Source: Massilia violaceinigra
GTDB lineage: Bacteria; Pseudomonadota; Gammaproteobacteria; Burkholderiales; Burkholderiaceae_D
Length of the DNA stretch: 64,000 nucleotides
Direction of reading: 5' to 3'
Assembly: GCF_002752675.1 (NCBI RefSeq)
Contig: NZ_CP024608.1
Coordinates: forward strand, 62,001-126,000
Every line of letters begins with the position of its first letter. The first letter of the stretch is position 1. Under the pieces are notes generated by a model, which saw only the letters and a list, made by a program, of their open reading frames with translations, ran no database searches and was not told the origin of the DNA. Made by a program: the position numbers and the translations under genes. This document shows, one piece after another, positions 41,897 through 51,046 of this stretch.

Positions 41897-43216
41897 TCAA
41901 CGCATCAGCGCTTCGATGTCGTCGATTGCCTTGGGCACGCCGGCACTGAGCACTTCCCGGCCCGACGGCGTCACCGCCACGTCATCCTCGATCCGGATGC
42001 CGATATGCCAGAACTGTTCCGGCACGCCAGGCGCCGGCCTGATGTACAGACCCGGTTCGACGGTGAGCGTCATGCCCGGTTGCAGGGTGCGCCAGGCGTC
42101 GCCGCCCGGTTCGCGGTAGCTGCCGACGTCATGCACGTCCATCCCGAGCCAGTGGCTGGTTTTGCACATGAAGAACTGGCGATAGGCGCCGCTGCCGATG
42201 ACGTCGTCGAGCGAGCCGGCGCGGTCGGCATCGAGCAAGCCGGTGTCGAGCATTCCCTGGGACAGGATGCGCACCGCGGCCTCGTGCGGCGCCATCACGT
42301 GTGCACCGGGGCGCACCGCGGCGAGCGCGGCCAGCTGGGCATTGAGCACGATCTCGTAGATCCGCCTTTGCGCGGGCGAAAAGCGGCCGTTGACGGGGAA
42401 GGTGCGCGTGATGTCGGACGCATAGCTGTCGAGCTCGCAGCCGGCATCGATCAGCAGCAGCTCGCCATCCCGCAGTTGCGTGCGCCCGGGATTGTGGTGC
42501 AGCACGCAGGCATTCGCGCCCGCTGCCACGATGGATGGATACGCCGGCGCGGCCGCGCCCTGGCGGTGGAATTCGTACAGCAGCTCGGCCTCGACCTGGT
42601 ATTCGGCAAGGCCGGCGCGTGCTGTGCGCATGGCGCGCAGATGGGCATCGGCCGCCACGGCGGCGCTGCGCCGCATGATGTCGAGTTCCCCGCCGTCCTT
42701 GAACAGCCGCATGTCGTCGAGCAGCATGTGAAGGTCGTGGATGACCGGCGGTGCGCGCACGCCGGTCCGGCCCGCGGCGCGCAGGCCGCGCAGCGCTCCG
42801 TTGAGGCGCTCGTCGAAGGCTGTGTTACGCCCCATGCCGGCGAACAGGGCCGGCGCGTTGGCCAACAGGGCCGGCAGGTGCTGGTCGAGCGCCGAAATGG
42901 AATACGCCTGATCGAACCCGAAATGCGCGCATGCGCCGGCCGGGCCATGCCGGAATCCGTGCCAGATTTCATGCGCGGCATCCTGGTCGCGGCAGAAGAG
43001 GATGGAACGCGATTGCGCCCCGGCCACCAGCACGATCACGGCTTCCGGCTCGGTTACGCCGGAGAGATAATGAAAATAGCTGTCGTGCCGGAACGGATAC
43101 TCGACATCGTTGTTGCGCATGACTTCGCGGGCAGTTGGAATGACGGCGACGCCGCCGCCTTGCTTGCGCATCCGCGCGATCAGCTGCGCGCGCCGGGCTT
43201 GATAGGGCTGCATCAT
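41897..43216 (-). CDS. pepP: Xaa-Pro aminopeptidase (aminopeptidase P, M24B)
   Basis: Dinuclear Mn metallopeptidase that removes an N-terminal residue preceding proline. The 439-residue protein has an N-terminal creatinase-like domain (about 1-170) and a pita-bread catalytic domain with the ligands in LLIDAGCELDSYASDITRTFP (two Asp), HWLGMDVHD (His), TVEPGLYI (Glu) and RIEDDV (Glu). Both ATG 43216 and the next codon ATG 43213 are possible; 43216 gives the ATGA overlap with the transporter stop, so the two are co-translated. Confidence 0.93.
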   Translation of the reverse strand: MMQPYQARRAQLIARMRKQGGGVAVIPTAREVMRNNDVEYPFRHDSYFHYLSGVTEPEAVIVLVAGAQSRSILFCRDQDAAHEIWHGFRHGPAGACAHFGFDQAYSISALDQHLPALLANAPALFAGMGRNTAFDERLNGALRGLRAAGRTGVRAPPVIHDLHMLLDDMRLFKDGGELDIMRRSAAVAADAHLRAMRTARAGLAEYQVEAELLYEFHRQGAAAPAYPSIVAAGANACVLHHNPGRTQLRDGELLLIDAGCELDSYASDITRTFPVNGRFSPAQRRIYEIVLNAQLAALAAVRPGAHVMAPHEAAVRILSQGMLDTGLLDADRAGSLDDVIGSGAYRQFFMCKTSHWLGMDVHDVGSYREPGGDAWRTLQPGMTLTVEPGLYIRPAPGVPEQFWHIGIRIEDDVAVTPSGREVLSAGVPKAIDDIEALMR

Positions 43217-44088
43217 GCGCCTTTCAGGGAAGGGAAAAAGTGCCATTGCAGGTTGACGCCGAGCGTGGCGCTGGCGATCAGCGCAAAGCCGGCCAGCTGC
43301 AGCGCGCCGATCGCGTGGCCGTAGACGACGAAGTCGACCACCAGCGCCGCAGCCGGATAGAGGAAGGTCAGCACGGCGATGACGGCCGTGTTCATGCGCG
43401 GCGTGGCGCCGTACACCATCACGTAGGCGAGCGCGGTGGGGATCAGTCCCAGTCCGGCCAGCCAGCCCCACTGCGCGGCAGCGATGCCGCCGGCGGGCAT
43501 GCTGAAGAAGCCGGCCGTGAGCACGGTGCCGGTGAGGCAGTGCGTCAATGCCGTCAGGTGGGGCGGCATGCCGCGGATGGCGCGCGTGGTGAGGGTGACG
43601 CCGGCGTAGGCAACGGCGGCGCCGAGCGTGCAGGCGATGCCGATCAGATAGGTGGAACTGAGGGCCATGTCGGTGCGCAGGCCGCATGCCAGCACGAGGC
43701 CGGCGAATCCCACCACGACCCAGCCGATATTGTTGGCGCTGACGCTTTCCTTGAGCAGGAGCGAACCGACAATCAGGACCAGGAACGGTTGCACGTGGTA
43801 CACGATGGTGGTCACGGAAATGCCGACGCGGGCGATCGCTTCAAAGAACATCACCCAGTTCACGCACATCAGGATGCCGCTGCCGAGGGCGAGCATGAGG
43901 TTCTTGGGCGATACATTGCTGCGCTTGAGCATGCCTTTGTACGCGCAGTACACCAGCAAGATGGCGGCCCCGAAAGCGCAGCGGAAGAACACGGTCATCA
44001 CGGGCGCCAGCGCGGCCTCGTGGAAGAAGATACCGAGCGTGCCAAGCATGAGCATGGCAGCGGCGAACGATACGGCGGGATTGGACAT
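43213..44088 (-). CDS. EamA/DMT-family transporter
   Basis: A 291-residue inner-membrane exporter of the drug/metabolite transporter superfamily with ten hydrophobic helices in two EamA repeats (about 5-130 and 145-280). VYHVQPFLVLIVGSLLLKESVS and LTFLYPAAALVVDFVVYG are the conserved helix 4-5 and helix 9-10 signatures. GGAG precedes ATG 44088. It is divergent from a LysR regulator that probably controls it together with pepP. Amino acids or small metabolites are the usual substrates. Confidence 0.9.
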   Translation of the reverse strand: MSNPAVSFAAAMLMLGTLGIFFHEAALAPVMTVFFRCAFGAAILLVYCAYKGMLKRSNVSPKNLMLALGSGILMCVNWVMFFEAIARVGISVTTIVYHVQPFLVLIVGSLLLKESVSANNIGWVVVGFAGLVLACGLRTDMALSSTYLIGIACTLGAAVAYAGVTLTTRAIRGMPPHLTALTHCLTGTVLTAGFFSMPAGGIAAAQWGWLAGLGLIPTALAYVMVYGATPRMNTAVIAVLTFLYPAAALVVDFVVYGHAIGALQLAGFALIASATLGVNLQWHFFPSLKGA

Positions 44089-44158
44089 GATCTGCTCCGG
44101 TGAGTGGTTTCGGGCTATCATCGGGCAGCACCATACATCAAACAAGCTGATTTAATTG

Positions 44159-44169
44159 ATGAAATTCAT
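44159..44169. promoter_or_regulatory. Candidate LysR operator in divergent promoter
   Basis: ATGAA-A-TTCAT, an 11-base perfect palindrome around one base, lies in the 96-base gap between the EamA and LysR genes, in an AT-rich patch. LysR proteins usually bind T-N11-A dyads in this position. Confidence 0.4.
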
Positions 44170-44184
44170 TCGATAATCGAAACC

Positions 44185-45051
44185 ATGACTCCAGACCTGA
44201 ACCTGAACCAGCTGCGCACCTTTGTGGCCGCGGCCGATCACATGAGCTTTGTCGGCGCGGCCGATGCGGTGCACCGTTCGCAGGCGGCGGTGAGCATGCA
44301 GATCATGAAGCTCGAAGAGACGGTGGGGCAGGCGCTGTTCGCGCGCCACACGCGCCGCATCGAGCTGACGGCGGCGGGCGAGCGCCTGCTGCCGTATGCG
44401 CGCCAGATGCTGGCGCTGGAGGGGCAGGCGCTGGCCGCGCTGCGCACCCAGGAGGTGGCCGGGCGCGTGGTGCTCGGCGCGCCGGACGACTACGTGGCGT
44501 CCCTGCTGCCGCCGGTGCTGGAGCGCTTCACGAAGCTGTTCGCCAATGTCGAGATCGAACTGGTCTGCCTGCAAAGCACGCTGCTCAAGCCGCTGTTGCA
44601 AAAGGGCCAGATCGACCTGGCGTTCGTGACCCGCGCCGACGATCTGGAAGGCAGTTTCATCCGGCGTGAAGCGATGGTCTGGGTCGGCTCGCAGCGGCAT
44701 GCGGTGTGGAAAAAATCGCCGCTGCCGGTGGCGCTGTTCGACAAGGGCTGCGTGGCGCGCGAGCACACCCTGGCCGCGCTGGAAAAGAGCGGCAGGCCGT
44801 ATGGGGCCACGTACAGCAGCCCGAGCCTGCTGGGCATCGTGGCGATGGTCGATGCGGGACTGGCGGTGGCGGCGCTGGCCGAGTGCAGCATCCCGTCGCA
44901 CCTGGTGCGGCTGGGCGAAGCGGAGGGCTTGCCGCCGGTGGAGCCGCTCGAGGTCGTGCTGATCAGGGGACGCAACAGCGGTTCGCCGGCGGTGGAGTGC
45001 CTGGCAGGCGAAATCATGGCGGCGTTGCGTCCCTTGCGCGCGGCAGCCTGA
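44185..45051 (+). CDS. LysR-family transcriptional regulator
   Basis: A 288-residue regulator. The N-terminal winged helix (about 6-65) reads LNQLRTFVAAADHMSFVGAADAVHRSQAAVSMQIMKLEETVGQALF, the standard LysR DNA-binding helix; the rest is the co-inducer-binding domain (about 90-285). ATG 44185 opens directly into the helix-turn-helix. Its divergent position makes the EamA-pepP operon the likely target. The inducer is unknown, possibly a peptide or amino acid given the neighbours. Confidence 0.92.
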   Translation: MTPDLNLNQLRTFVAAADHMSFVGAADAVHRSQAAVSMQIMKLEETVGQALFARHTRRIELTAAGERLLPYARQMLALEGQALAALRTQEVAGRVVLGAPDDYVASLLPPVLERFTKLFANVEIELVCLQSTLLKPLLQKGQIDLAFVTRADDLEGSFIRREAMVWVGSQRHAVWKKSPLPVALFDKGCVAREHTLAALEKSGRPYGATYSSPSLLGIVAMVDAGLAVAALAECSIPSHLVRLGEAEGLPPVEPLEVVLIRGRNSGSPAVECLAGEIMAALRPLRAAA

Positions 45052-45146
45052 GGTTGCGCGCGCGCGTGGGGCAAGCGCCGGGCAGCATTAAGGAGGCCTG
45101 GTTTTACCCCACGTTTCCCCGTCCTTGCTCATCGCGGGTTGCGCCG

Positions 45147-45842
45147 TCAGACCGGAAGCGTGGCCGGGTCGAAGAAGCGGCGGGACAAGCCGCCGCGGCC
45201 AGGAAAGAACTTGAAGTAGGGGCGTGCCTGATCGATGGTGAGCGCCACCGAGGGATGATCCATCAGGCGCTCGACATAGGCCGCCAGGTGGCCATGCTGC
45301 GGCGGCAGCGGCACGTAGGCCATGGCATAGAACAGGGCCGGCGCCGCGGCGCAGTCGGCCATGCTGAATGCATCGCCGGCGACCCAGGTCCGGCCTTCGA
45401 GGTGACGGTCGATGAAGGCATAGGCCGACGTCAGGCCGTCCCGCGCCTTGGCCACGGCGTGTGCGTCGCGCTCGCCTTCGGGCCGCAGAAGGTCGGCTGT
45501 CAACGCCTGCATCGGCGTCATCACGTACAGGTCGAACAGGCGGTCCCACAAACGCACGTCGAGCGCCGCGTCCGGCGCATCCGGAATGAGCGTGCGGCCC
45601 GGGAGGGCATGGTGGCGCTGGAGATACTCGATGATGATGCTCGTTTCGGGCACGGGACGCAGCCCGTCCATCAAGAGCGGCATCTTGCCAGTCGGCCACA
45701 GCGCCAGGTGCGCGGCCCGCTCGCCGGGGTCGCCCAGGTTGAGCAGGCGCCTGTCCACCTCGATGCCCAGGACGTCGATGGCGATCAATACCTTGTGGCA
45801 GCAGGACGACAGTGGATGGTAGTGGAGCGTGAGCGCATTCAT
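45147..45842 (-). CDS. Glutathione S-transferase family protein
   Basis: A 231-residue GST. The thioredoxin-like N-terminal domain (about 1-80) has TLHYHPLSSCCHKVLIAIDVLGI, with Ser/Cys residues at the catalytic position, and the glutathione-binding PVPETSIIIEYL; the helical C-terminal domain has RTWVAGDAFSMADCAAAP, the usual capping-box motif. A CTTTCC, six bases, GGAAAG dyad lies at 45856-45873 upstream. ATG 45842 is chosen because the domain starts immediately. Substrate unknown. Confidence 0.88.
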   Translation of the reverse strand: MNALTLHYHPLSSCCHKVLIAIDVLGIEVDRRLLNLGDPGERAAHLALWPTGKMPLLMDGLRPVPETSIIIEYLQRHHALPGRTLIPDAPDAALDVRLWDRLFDLYVMTPMQALTADLLRPEGERDAHAVAKARDGLTSAYAFIDRHLEGRTWVAGDAFSMADCAAAPALFYAMAYVPLPPQHGHLAAYVERLMDHPSVALTIDQARPYFKFFPGRGGLSRRFFDPATLPV

Positions 45843-45850
45843 GCGATTGC

Positions 45851-46000
45851 CTATGCTTTCCAAAAGTGGAAAGTATGTGCCCGATGCCGCGCCGAGTCAA
45901 AAATCCGCTGTCGGGAGCACCGGAGGCAGAACTGTCGGAAATCTTTGTAATCGCCGGAATGTGCGTCGTTCAGCCAGTCCTGCAACGTCGATCGGTTCAT
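45851..46000 (-). CDS. Possible 49-residue small ORF upstream of the GST gene
   Basis: ATG 46000 has AAAGG eight bases upstream and the stop lies eight bases before the GST start, so it could be a translated leader. The peptide begins MNRSTLQDWLNDAHSGDYKDF, which recalls the N-terminus of Nif3/YbgI-type metal proteins, then diverges into an Arg/Cys-rich tail (CLRCSRQR). It may be a real small protein, a regulatory leader peptide or the 5' remnant of a decayed nif3-like gene. The CTTTCC/GGAAAG dyad overlaps its last codons. Confidence 0.35.
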   Translation of the reverse strand: MNRSTLQDWLNDAHSGDYKDFRQFCLRCSRQRIFDSARHRAHTFHFWKA

Positions 46001-46352
46001 GGACGGCGCCTTTTACCTGAAAACTCACGCGCAGTAGCCGAAAATGGCCTACCAATCTGGATTTGTGGGTAGGCCATACACATCCCCTTTTTCATTGCCT
46101 GTTATCCATACTGAATGGCACTCCTTAAAGGCGTGTGATAAAAGGAAAGGCCCGTGGCGTGCAAACAGCATCGGCCACACTGCCAGTTGCTTACACTTTG
46201 CGAGCAGACTCAGGACCGCACTGCCACCTGACGGTACGGCCTTTTTAGACGCCTCTTCATGTCTCGCATCGAACCCGTGCTCGCGGTGTCATTGAGCGGT
46301 CATTCTGTGTCGGTACAGTTGGCGGTTTCCCTGTTTCTTTCCGTAGAGTTCA
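46001..46352. other. Intergenic region with one long hairpin
   Basis: No convincing gene. A perfect 10-bp inverted repeat, ATGGCCTACC and GGTAGGCCAT with a 14-base loop, lies at 46044-46077; read leftward it is followed by TTTT. The rest should contain the promoter of the cytochrome gene; none is clear. Confidence 0.5.
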
Positions 46353-47246
46353 ATGATGGATAAAAATCTGGCTGTCTCCGGTAGAAAATATCCGCTGCAA
46401 TGCATGGCATCTTCCGCACTCGCGTCCATGGCGATCTCAGCTTCCCTGCTATATCTCGGCGTGCTTGCAAACGCATCGGCACAGGAAAGCATTCGGCCCG
46501 CATACACTGCCGATTTTGTGGCGCAGATGCTCGATTATGTCTCCCGCGACTATGCGCTGGCCGTATCGAACGGAAAAATCATCGATGAAGATGAATACGT
46601 CGAACAACTCGTCGTTAGCGGTTCCGCACTGGAAGTCGGTGACCAGGTAAAAGCGATAAGGTCACAGCCTGCCATTCGTATTGATATTGCCAGGCTCATC
46701 GAGCTGATCAAGGAAAAGGCCCAGCCCGAGGCCATTAAGAAGCAGGCATTGAAAGCGCGTGATGCCATCTACGTAGCAGCCGGAACGGCAACAGCGCCCC
46801 GCAATTGGCCCAGCCTGACTCTGGGAAAACAGATATTCACCGCAAACTGCACATCCTGCCACGGCGCAATGGGCAATGGCCGAGGCGTCGCAGCGCAGAC
46901 ACTGGCATCGAAGCCAATGAATTTTCTCGATTCGGCACGTATGGCGTCCATGTCGCCGATGTCCGTCTTTACCTCCGTCAAATTGGGAGTTCAAAACACC
47001 GCAATGCCGAGCTTTTCTTCCTTGACAGAGGACGAATTGTGGGCCGTGTCGTTTTACGCACTGTCGCTTAGACCACGCATGGAATTGCCCGTCGCAGCCA
47101 AGCTTGACCAAACGGCTGCGGATCTTTGGCTGAAGGCAGCTGCCACGCTTCCTGATGAGGAATTGATGCAAACACTACCGGGGTCTTCCAGTGAGCGTCT
47201 GAAGTCGCTGGCGCTGCTCAGATCCCATTCCGAAGATCGCAAGTGA
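46353..47246 (+). CDS. Exported c-type cytochrome related to the soluble part of cytochrome c/FTR1 proteins
   Basis: A 297-residue periplasmic cytochrome. A signal anchor or signal peptide lies at about 20-43 (ASA-Q). Residues 50-140 (FVAQMLDYVSRDYALAVSNGKIIDEDEY) resemble the periplasmic region that precedes the FTR1 permease in bacterial iron-uptake fusions. One heme site follows, Cys166-Cys169-His170 in NCTSCHGAMGNGRG, with a likely axial Met in NTAMPSF. The FTR1 membrane part is absent. ATG 46353 has no good Shine-Dalgarno. It is followed by a metallophosphoesterase gene and a TPR gene on the same strand. Confidence 0.82.
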   Translation: MMDKNLAVSGRKYPLQCMASSALASMAISASLLYLGVLANASAQESIRPAYTADFVAQMLDYVSRDYALAVSNGKIIDEDEYVEQLVVSGSALEVGDQVKAIRSQPAIRIDIARLIELIKEKAQPEAIKKQALKARDAIYVAAGTATAPRNWPSLTLGKQIFTANCTSCHGAMGNGRGVAAQTLASKPMNFLDSARMASMSPMSVFTSVKLGVQNTAMPSFSSLTEDELWAVSFYALSLRPRMELPVAAKLDQTAADLWLKAAATLPDEELMQTLPGSSSERLKSLALLRSHSEDRK

Positions 47247-47387
47247 TCCGAATTGGTCGACATGACTACCGAAGCTGCGCCGCCTATGAAACGATCACCC
47301 TGCCCTGCACGGTGCCGTGCGCCGGAACGAAGTCATCGCAAGGGCCTTACCAACGCTGTTCCACACACCCAGGATATGGAGAAAAAA

Positions 47388-49523
47388 ATGCTACATAACA
47401 GAATGCATGGCGTTTTGAAGTCCTACGTCATGCTCCTCGTTCTGCTTTCGTCATCGCTTGCATTCGCTGCCACGGTAGTACGCGGGCCTTACCTTCAAAG
47501 CGCAAGCAGCGATAGCATCACCGTGCGCTGGCGTACCGATACTGCTACCGATAGCCGTGTCCAATATGGCAGCACGTCGGGCAGCCTGACGTCTTCCGCA
47601 AGCAATGCCACCTCCACCACTGAACACATCGTCAAATTGACCGGCCTCAGCTCGAACACGACATATTTTTACAATGTCGGCTCCAGCAGCGCCGCGCAGG
47701 CAGGCGACTCCACGTATTATTTCAAGACCTCGCCGGCGGCCGGCACCTCGGTGCCCACCCGGATCTGGGTGATCGGCGATGCAGGCACAGGTTCAGCCGG
47801 TCAGGCAGCCGTCTACAACGCCTACCGCAATCACACCGGAAGCACCTACACGGACTTCTGGATGATGCTCGGCGATAACGCCTACAACAGCGGTACCGAT
47901 GCCGAATATCAGACCAAGATGTTCAACGTGTACCCGGAGATGATGCGCCAGTCGCCGCTGTGGGCCACGCTCGGCAACCACGACGGCGCCAGCGCCGATT
48001 CCGCGACGCAAAGCGGACCCTACTATGACATCCACACCTTTCCGAAAAACGCCGAGGCCGGCGGCGTCGCTTCCGGTACCGAGGCCTATTACTCGTTCAA
48101 CTATGGCAATATCCACGTCATCGTGCTCGACTCGAACGAGACCAGCCGCTCCACCACAGGCGCGATGATGAACTGGATGAAAGCCGATCTGGCGAATGTC
48201 ACCGCAACCTGGCTGATCGCCATCTGGCACCATCCGCCCTATACCAAGGGTTCGCACAATTCGGACACCGAGACGAACCTGATTGAAATGCGCCGGAACT
48301 TCCTGCCTGTTCTGGAAAACTATGGCGTCGACCTTGTTCTTACCGGGCACAGCCATTCGTATGAACGCTCGAAATTCATCGACGGACACTACGGTCTCTC
48401 GAGCACCTACAACAGCTCGTTTGAAATCAACGGCGGCAGCGGTCGCGTCGATGGTACGGGCGCCTATACAAAAACCGCCAGTTTGCCGCATTCCGGCGCA
48501 GTCTATTCCGTCGTCGGCGCCTCCGGCCAGGTCAGTGGCGGCATGTTGAATCATCCCGCCATGTTTTTATCGCTGAATGAATTGGGCTCCATGGTCATTG
48601 ATGTTTCCGGCCAAACCATGGACATCAAGTATCTCAACAACAACGGTACCGTGCGTGACTATTTCACCCTGAACAAAAGCACCACGCCGCCTGCCATTCC
48701 AGCAGCGCCTGGCGGCTTGACGGCAACGGCCGCTTCGTCGTCCGCCATTAACCTGACCTGGATCGACAATGCCAATAACGAAGCCGGCTTTGATATCGAG
48801 CGGTCCACCGACAATGTCAACTGGGCAGCGCTCGCCACGGTCGGCAGCAACATCCAGTCCTACGGCAACACCGGGCTGGCCGCCAGCACAAGCTACTACT
48901 ACCGGGTACGCGCCAAAAACAGTACCGGCGCCTCAGCCTATTCCAATGTGGCCAATGCGACGACGCTCGCTGCCGGCAGCACGACGGTGACGGTGGATCT
49001 GCGCGACGGCTTGAACGGTTACACCGGCACCCAGGATACCTATGTCGCCAGTGGTGCGACCGGCTCCAACTTCGGCACCTCGGCCAGCGTGCTGGCGGAT
49101 GGGTCGGACGGCACGAATGGCCAACTGGTTTCTCTGCTCAACTGGAGCTTGTCCGGCATCCCGAGCAGCGCCACCGTCCAGTCGGTTCGTGTGAAATTAC
49201 AGGCTTTCAACCCGAGCGCTGGCACGTACCGGCTCTATGCTCGAAATGCAGCCTGGAGCGAAAGCACGGCCACTTGGGCCAACGCCAATATCGCCGGCAG
49301 TCAGGGGACCGAGATCGGCAGCTTTGTGCCGAGTGTCAACGGGCTTCACACGATCACGCTCAACGCGGCAGGCATCACGGTGGTGCAGGGCTGGTTGAAC
49401 GGTACGCTAACCAATAATGGCCTGAGCATCCGCTCCACCAGCAGCGACGGCGTCGACTTGCGCTCCAGTGAATATGGCACTGTCTCCCAGCGCCCGACTT
49501 TGAGCATTACGTATCAGAATTAA
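47388..49523 (+). CDS. Secreted purple-acid-phosphatase-like metallophosphoesterase with FN3 and DNRLRE-type domains
   Basis: A 711-residue exported phosphoesterase. Signal peptide about 1-27 (LAFA-A). N-terminal FN3-like purple acid phosphatase domain (28-115), then the metallophosphoesterase core with GDAG (130-133), GDNAY (162-166), GNHD (196-199), HH (281-282) and GHSHSYER (320-327), a second FN3 (about 455-545) and a C-terminal DNRLRE-like beta domain (about 550-711) with WSLSGIPSSATVQSVRVKLQ and SLSITYQN-type ending. ATG 47388 is chosen over upstream in-frame Met codons because TGGAG lies seven bases before it and the signal peptide follows. Confidence 0.88.
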   Translation: MLHNRMHGVLKSYVMLLVLLSSSLAFAATVVRGPYLQSASSDSITVRWRTDTATDSRVQYGSTSGSLTSSASNATSTTEHIVKLTGLSSNTTYFYNVGSSSAAQAGDSTYYFKTSPAAGTSVPTRIWVIGDAGTGSAGQAAVYNAYRNHTGSTYTDFWMMLGDNAYNSGTDAEYQTKMFNVYPEMMRQSPLWATLGNHDGASADSATQSGPYYDIHTFPKNAEAGGVASGTEAYYSFNYGNIHVIVLDSNETSRSTTGAMMNWMKADLANVTATWLIAIWHHPPYTKGSHNSDTETNLIEMRRNFLPVLENYGVDLVLTGHSHSYERSKFIDGHYGLSSTYNSSFEINGGSGRVDGTGAYTKTASLPHSGAVYSVVGASGQVSGGMLNHPAMFLSLNELGSMVIDVSGQTMDIKYLNNNGTVRDYFTLNKSTTPPAIPAAPGGLTATAASSSAINLTWIDNANNEAGFDIERSTDNVNWAALATVGSNIQSYGNTGLAASTSYYYRVRAKNSTGASAYSNVANATTLAAGSTTVTVDLRDGLNGYTGTQDTYVASGATGSNFGTSASVLADGSDGTNGQLVSLLNWSLSGIPSSATVQSVRVKLQAFNPSAGTYRLYARNAAWSESTATWANANIAGSQGTEIGSFVPSVNGLHTITLNAAGITVVQGWLNGTLTNNGLSIRSTSSDGVDLRSSEYGTVSQRPTLSITYQN

Positions 49524-49546
49524 TCGCTTACGATTGGCACGAATTT

Positions 49547-49577
49547 GGCGGGAGAAGAAACTCCCGCCTTTTTATTT
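49547..49577 (+). terminator. Rho-independent terminator
   Basis: Perfect 8-bp stem GGCGGGAG/CTCCCGCC with loop AAGAAA, followed by TTTTTATTT. It separates the phosphoesterase gene from the TPR gene, whose ribosome-binding site starts 13 bases later. Confidence 0.92.
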
Positions 49578-49592
49578 GTTGAGGATCCCATC

Positions 49593-50414
49593 ATGCAGTT
49601 CATTCGAGTGTTTTTCGCTCTGCTTTTTTTCACTGGGCAGGCGCTGGCCCATGGCTCCTTGCATAATCAGATAAAGGATCTCAGTACGACGATGCTGCGG
49701 GAAGGGAAAAGTGCGACCTTGCTCGTCAAACGTGGAAGGCTTCACATGGAGCACGGCAATAACAAGTCCGCGACCCAGGACTTCTTATCGGCTCTGAAGT
49801 TCAATCCCGAGGAGCGATCCGCCTACTATTACTTGGCAGAGCAGGCCTTCAATCAGAGAAGATTTCCCGCCGCACGGCGGTACGCTGAAAAATTTCTGGC
49901 GATGTTGAACGGTGAGCCAGGCGCGATAGTGCGAGGCCAAAGCCTGTACGGGCGGATTCTGCTCGCGCAGGGGCAGTATGGTGCCGCCGAGACGTCGTTC
50001 CGCATCGCAGTAGACCAGGCAGCTGAACCCTCGCCCGAGCATTACCTGCACCTTGCCGATGCGCAGAGCAAAGCGGGCGCCACTGCGCAAGCGCTCTCTA
50101 GTCTGGATGAAGGCGTGCAAAAACTCGGGATGTTGCACGTGCTGCAAAACAAGTCCATTAGCCTGAACATCGAAACAAGAGCATGGGACGACGCCCTGAC
50201 ACGCCTGGATGCCATGATCATGCAAGGCCAAGGTCTACCTGAGCTTTACCTTCGCAAGGCAAAAATATTGCTTGCTGCCGACCGCCACCCTATGGCGCAA
50301 GAAGTGGTGCTAAACGGGTTGGCGTCGATCGACCACATCCCTTTCGAACGACGTGAGACCCCGGCAATGAAGCAGTTGCGAGCCGAATTGCTTGCACTGC
50401 AAGCCGAGCGCTGA
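49593..50414 (+). CDS. Exported TPR-repeat protein
   Basis: A 273-residue protein with a signal peptide (about 1-19, ALA-H) and a series of TPR-like helix pairs over 30-270 (for example KSATQDFLSALKFNPEERSAYYYLAEQAFNQRRFPAARRYAEKFL). It should be a periplasmic scaffold. GAGGAT precedes ATG 49593. It follows the secreted phosphoesterase gene behind a terminator, so it is expressed by read-through or its own promoter; a functional link with the phosphoesterase is inferred from order. Confidence 0.82.
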   Translation: MQFIRVFFALLFFTGQALAHGSLHNQIKDLSTTMLREGKSATLLVKRGRLHMEHGNNKSATQDFLSALKFNPEERSAYYYLAEQAFNQRRFPAARRYAEKFLAMLNGEPGAIVRGQSLYGRILLAQGQYGAAETSFRIAVDQAAEPSPEHYLHLADAQSKAGATAQALSSLDEGVQKLGMLHVLQNKSISLNIETRAWDDALTRLDAMIMQGQGLPELYLRKAKILLAADRHPMAQEVVLNGLASIDHIPFERRETPAMKQLRAELLALQAER

Positions 50415-50479
50415 ATTTCTTGGCATTTGCCCGGTGCTGATGTTGGGTGGACGGCCCGGGATCGGCTTGGCACCACAAG

Positions 50480-50509
50480 AAAAAGCCCGCATACCTTACG
50501 GAAGCGGGC
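50480..50509 (-). terminator. Rho-independent terminator of ssb
   Basis: On the leftward strand GCCCGC, a 13-base loop and GCGGGC are followed by TTTTTC. It lies 30 bases past the ssb stop. Confidence 0.85.
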
Positions 50510-50539
50510 CCGTATCAACAAAAAGCCTGTTTGTCTGGA

Positions 50540-51046
50540 TTAGAACGGGATGTCGTCATCCATGTCCGAAAAATTCGGCGCCGGCTTCGGTGCCGGACGT
50601 GCCGCCGGCGCAGGTGGCGCCTGGCGCTGTGGCGCCGGACGGCTCTGCTGCGGCTGCGAATCGTAGCCGCCGCCATCGTCCATGCCGCCGCCGGCGTCGC
50701 CGCCCATGCCCTGGCGTCCGCCCAGCATCTGCATCTGTTCGGCGACGATTTCGGTCGCGTACTTCTCGACGCCATCCTTGTCGGTGTATTTACGGGTCTG
50801 CAGGCGGCCTTCGACGTAGACCGAAGAACCTTTTTTCAGGTACTGGCCGACAATTTCAGCCAGGCGGCCGAAGAACGAGATGCGGTGCCATTCGGTCAGC
50901 TCTTTTTGCTCGCCGGTGTTGCGGTCCTTCGATTTGTACGAGGTAGCGACGGCGATGTTGGCGATGGCGTCACCGCTGGGCATGTAGCGGATTTCCGGAT
51001 CGCGCCCCAAGTTGCCGACGATGATGACTTTATTGACTGATGCCAT
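50540..51046 (-). CDS. ssb: Single-stranded DNA-binding protein
   Basis: Binds single-stranded DNA as a tetramer in replication, recombination and repair. The 168-residue protein has the OB fold (about 1-110: [60 protein letters not shown]), a Gly/Pro/Gln-rich linker and the partner-binding acidic tip ending [13 protein letters not shown] precedes ATG 51046. It is divergent from uvrA, the arrangement seen in many proteobacteria, with an SOS box between. Confidence 0.98.
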   Translation of the reverse strand: MASVNKVIIVGNLGRDPEIRYMPSGDAIANIAVATSYKSKDRNTGEQKELTEWHRISFFGRLAEIVGQYLKKGSSVYVEGRLQTRKYTDKDGVEKYATEIVAEQMQMLGGRQGMGGDAGGGMDDGGGYDSQPQQSRPAPQRQAPPAPAARPAPKPAPNFSDMDDDIPF

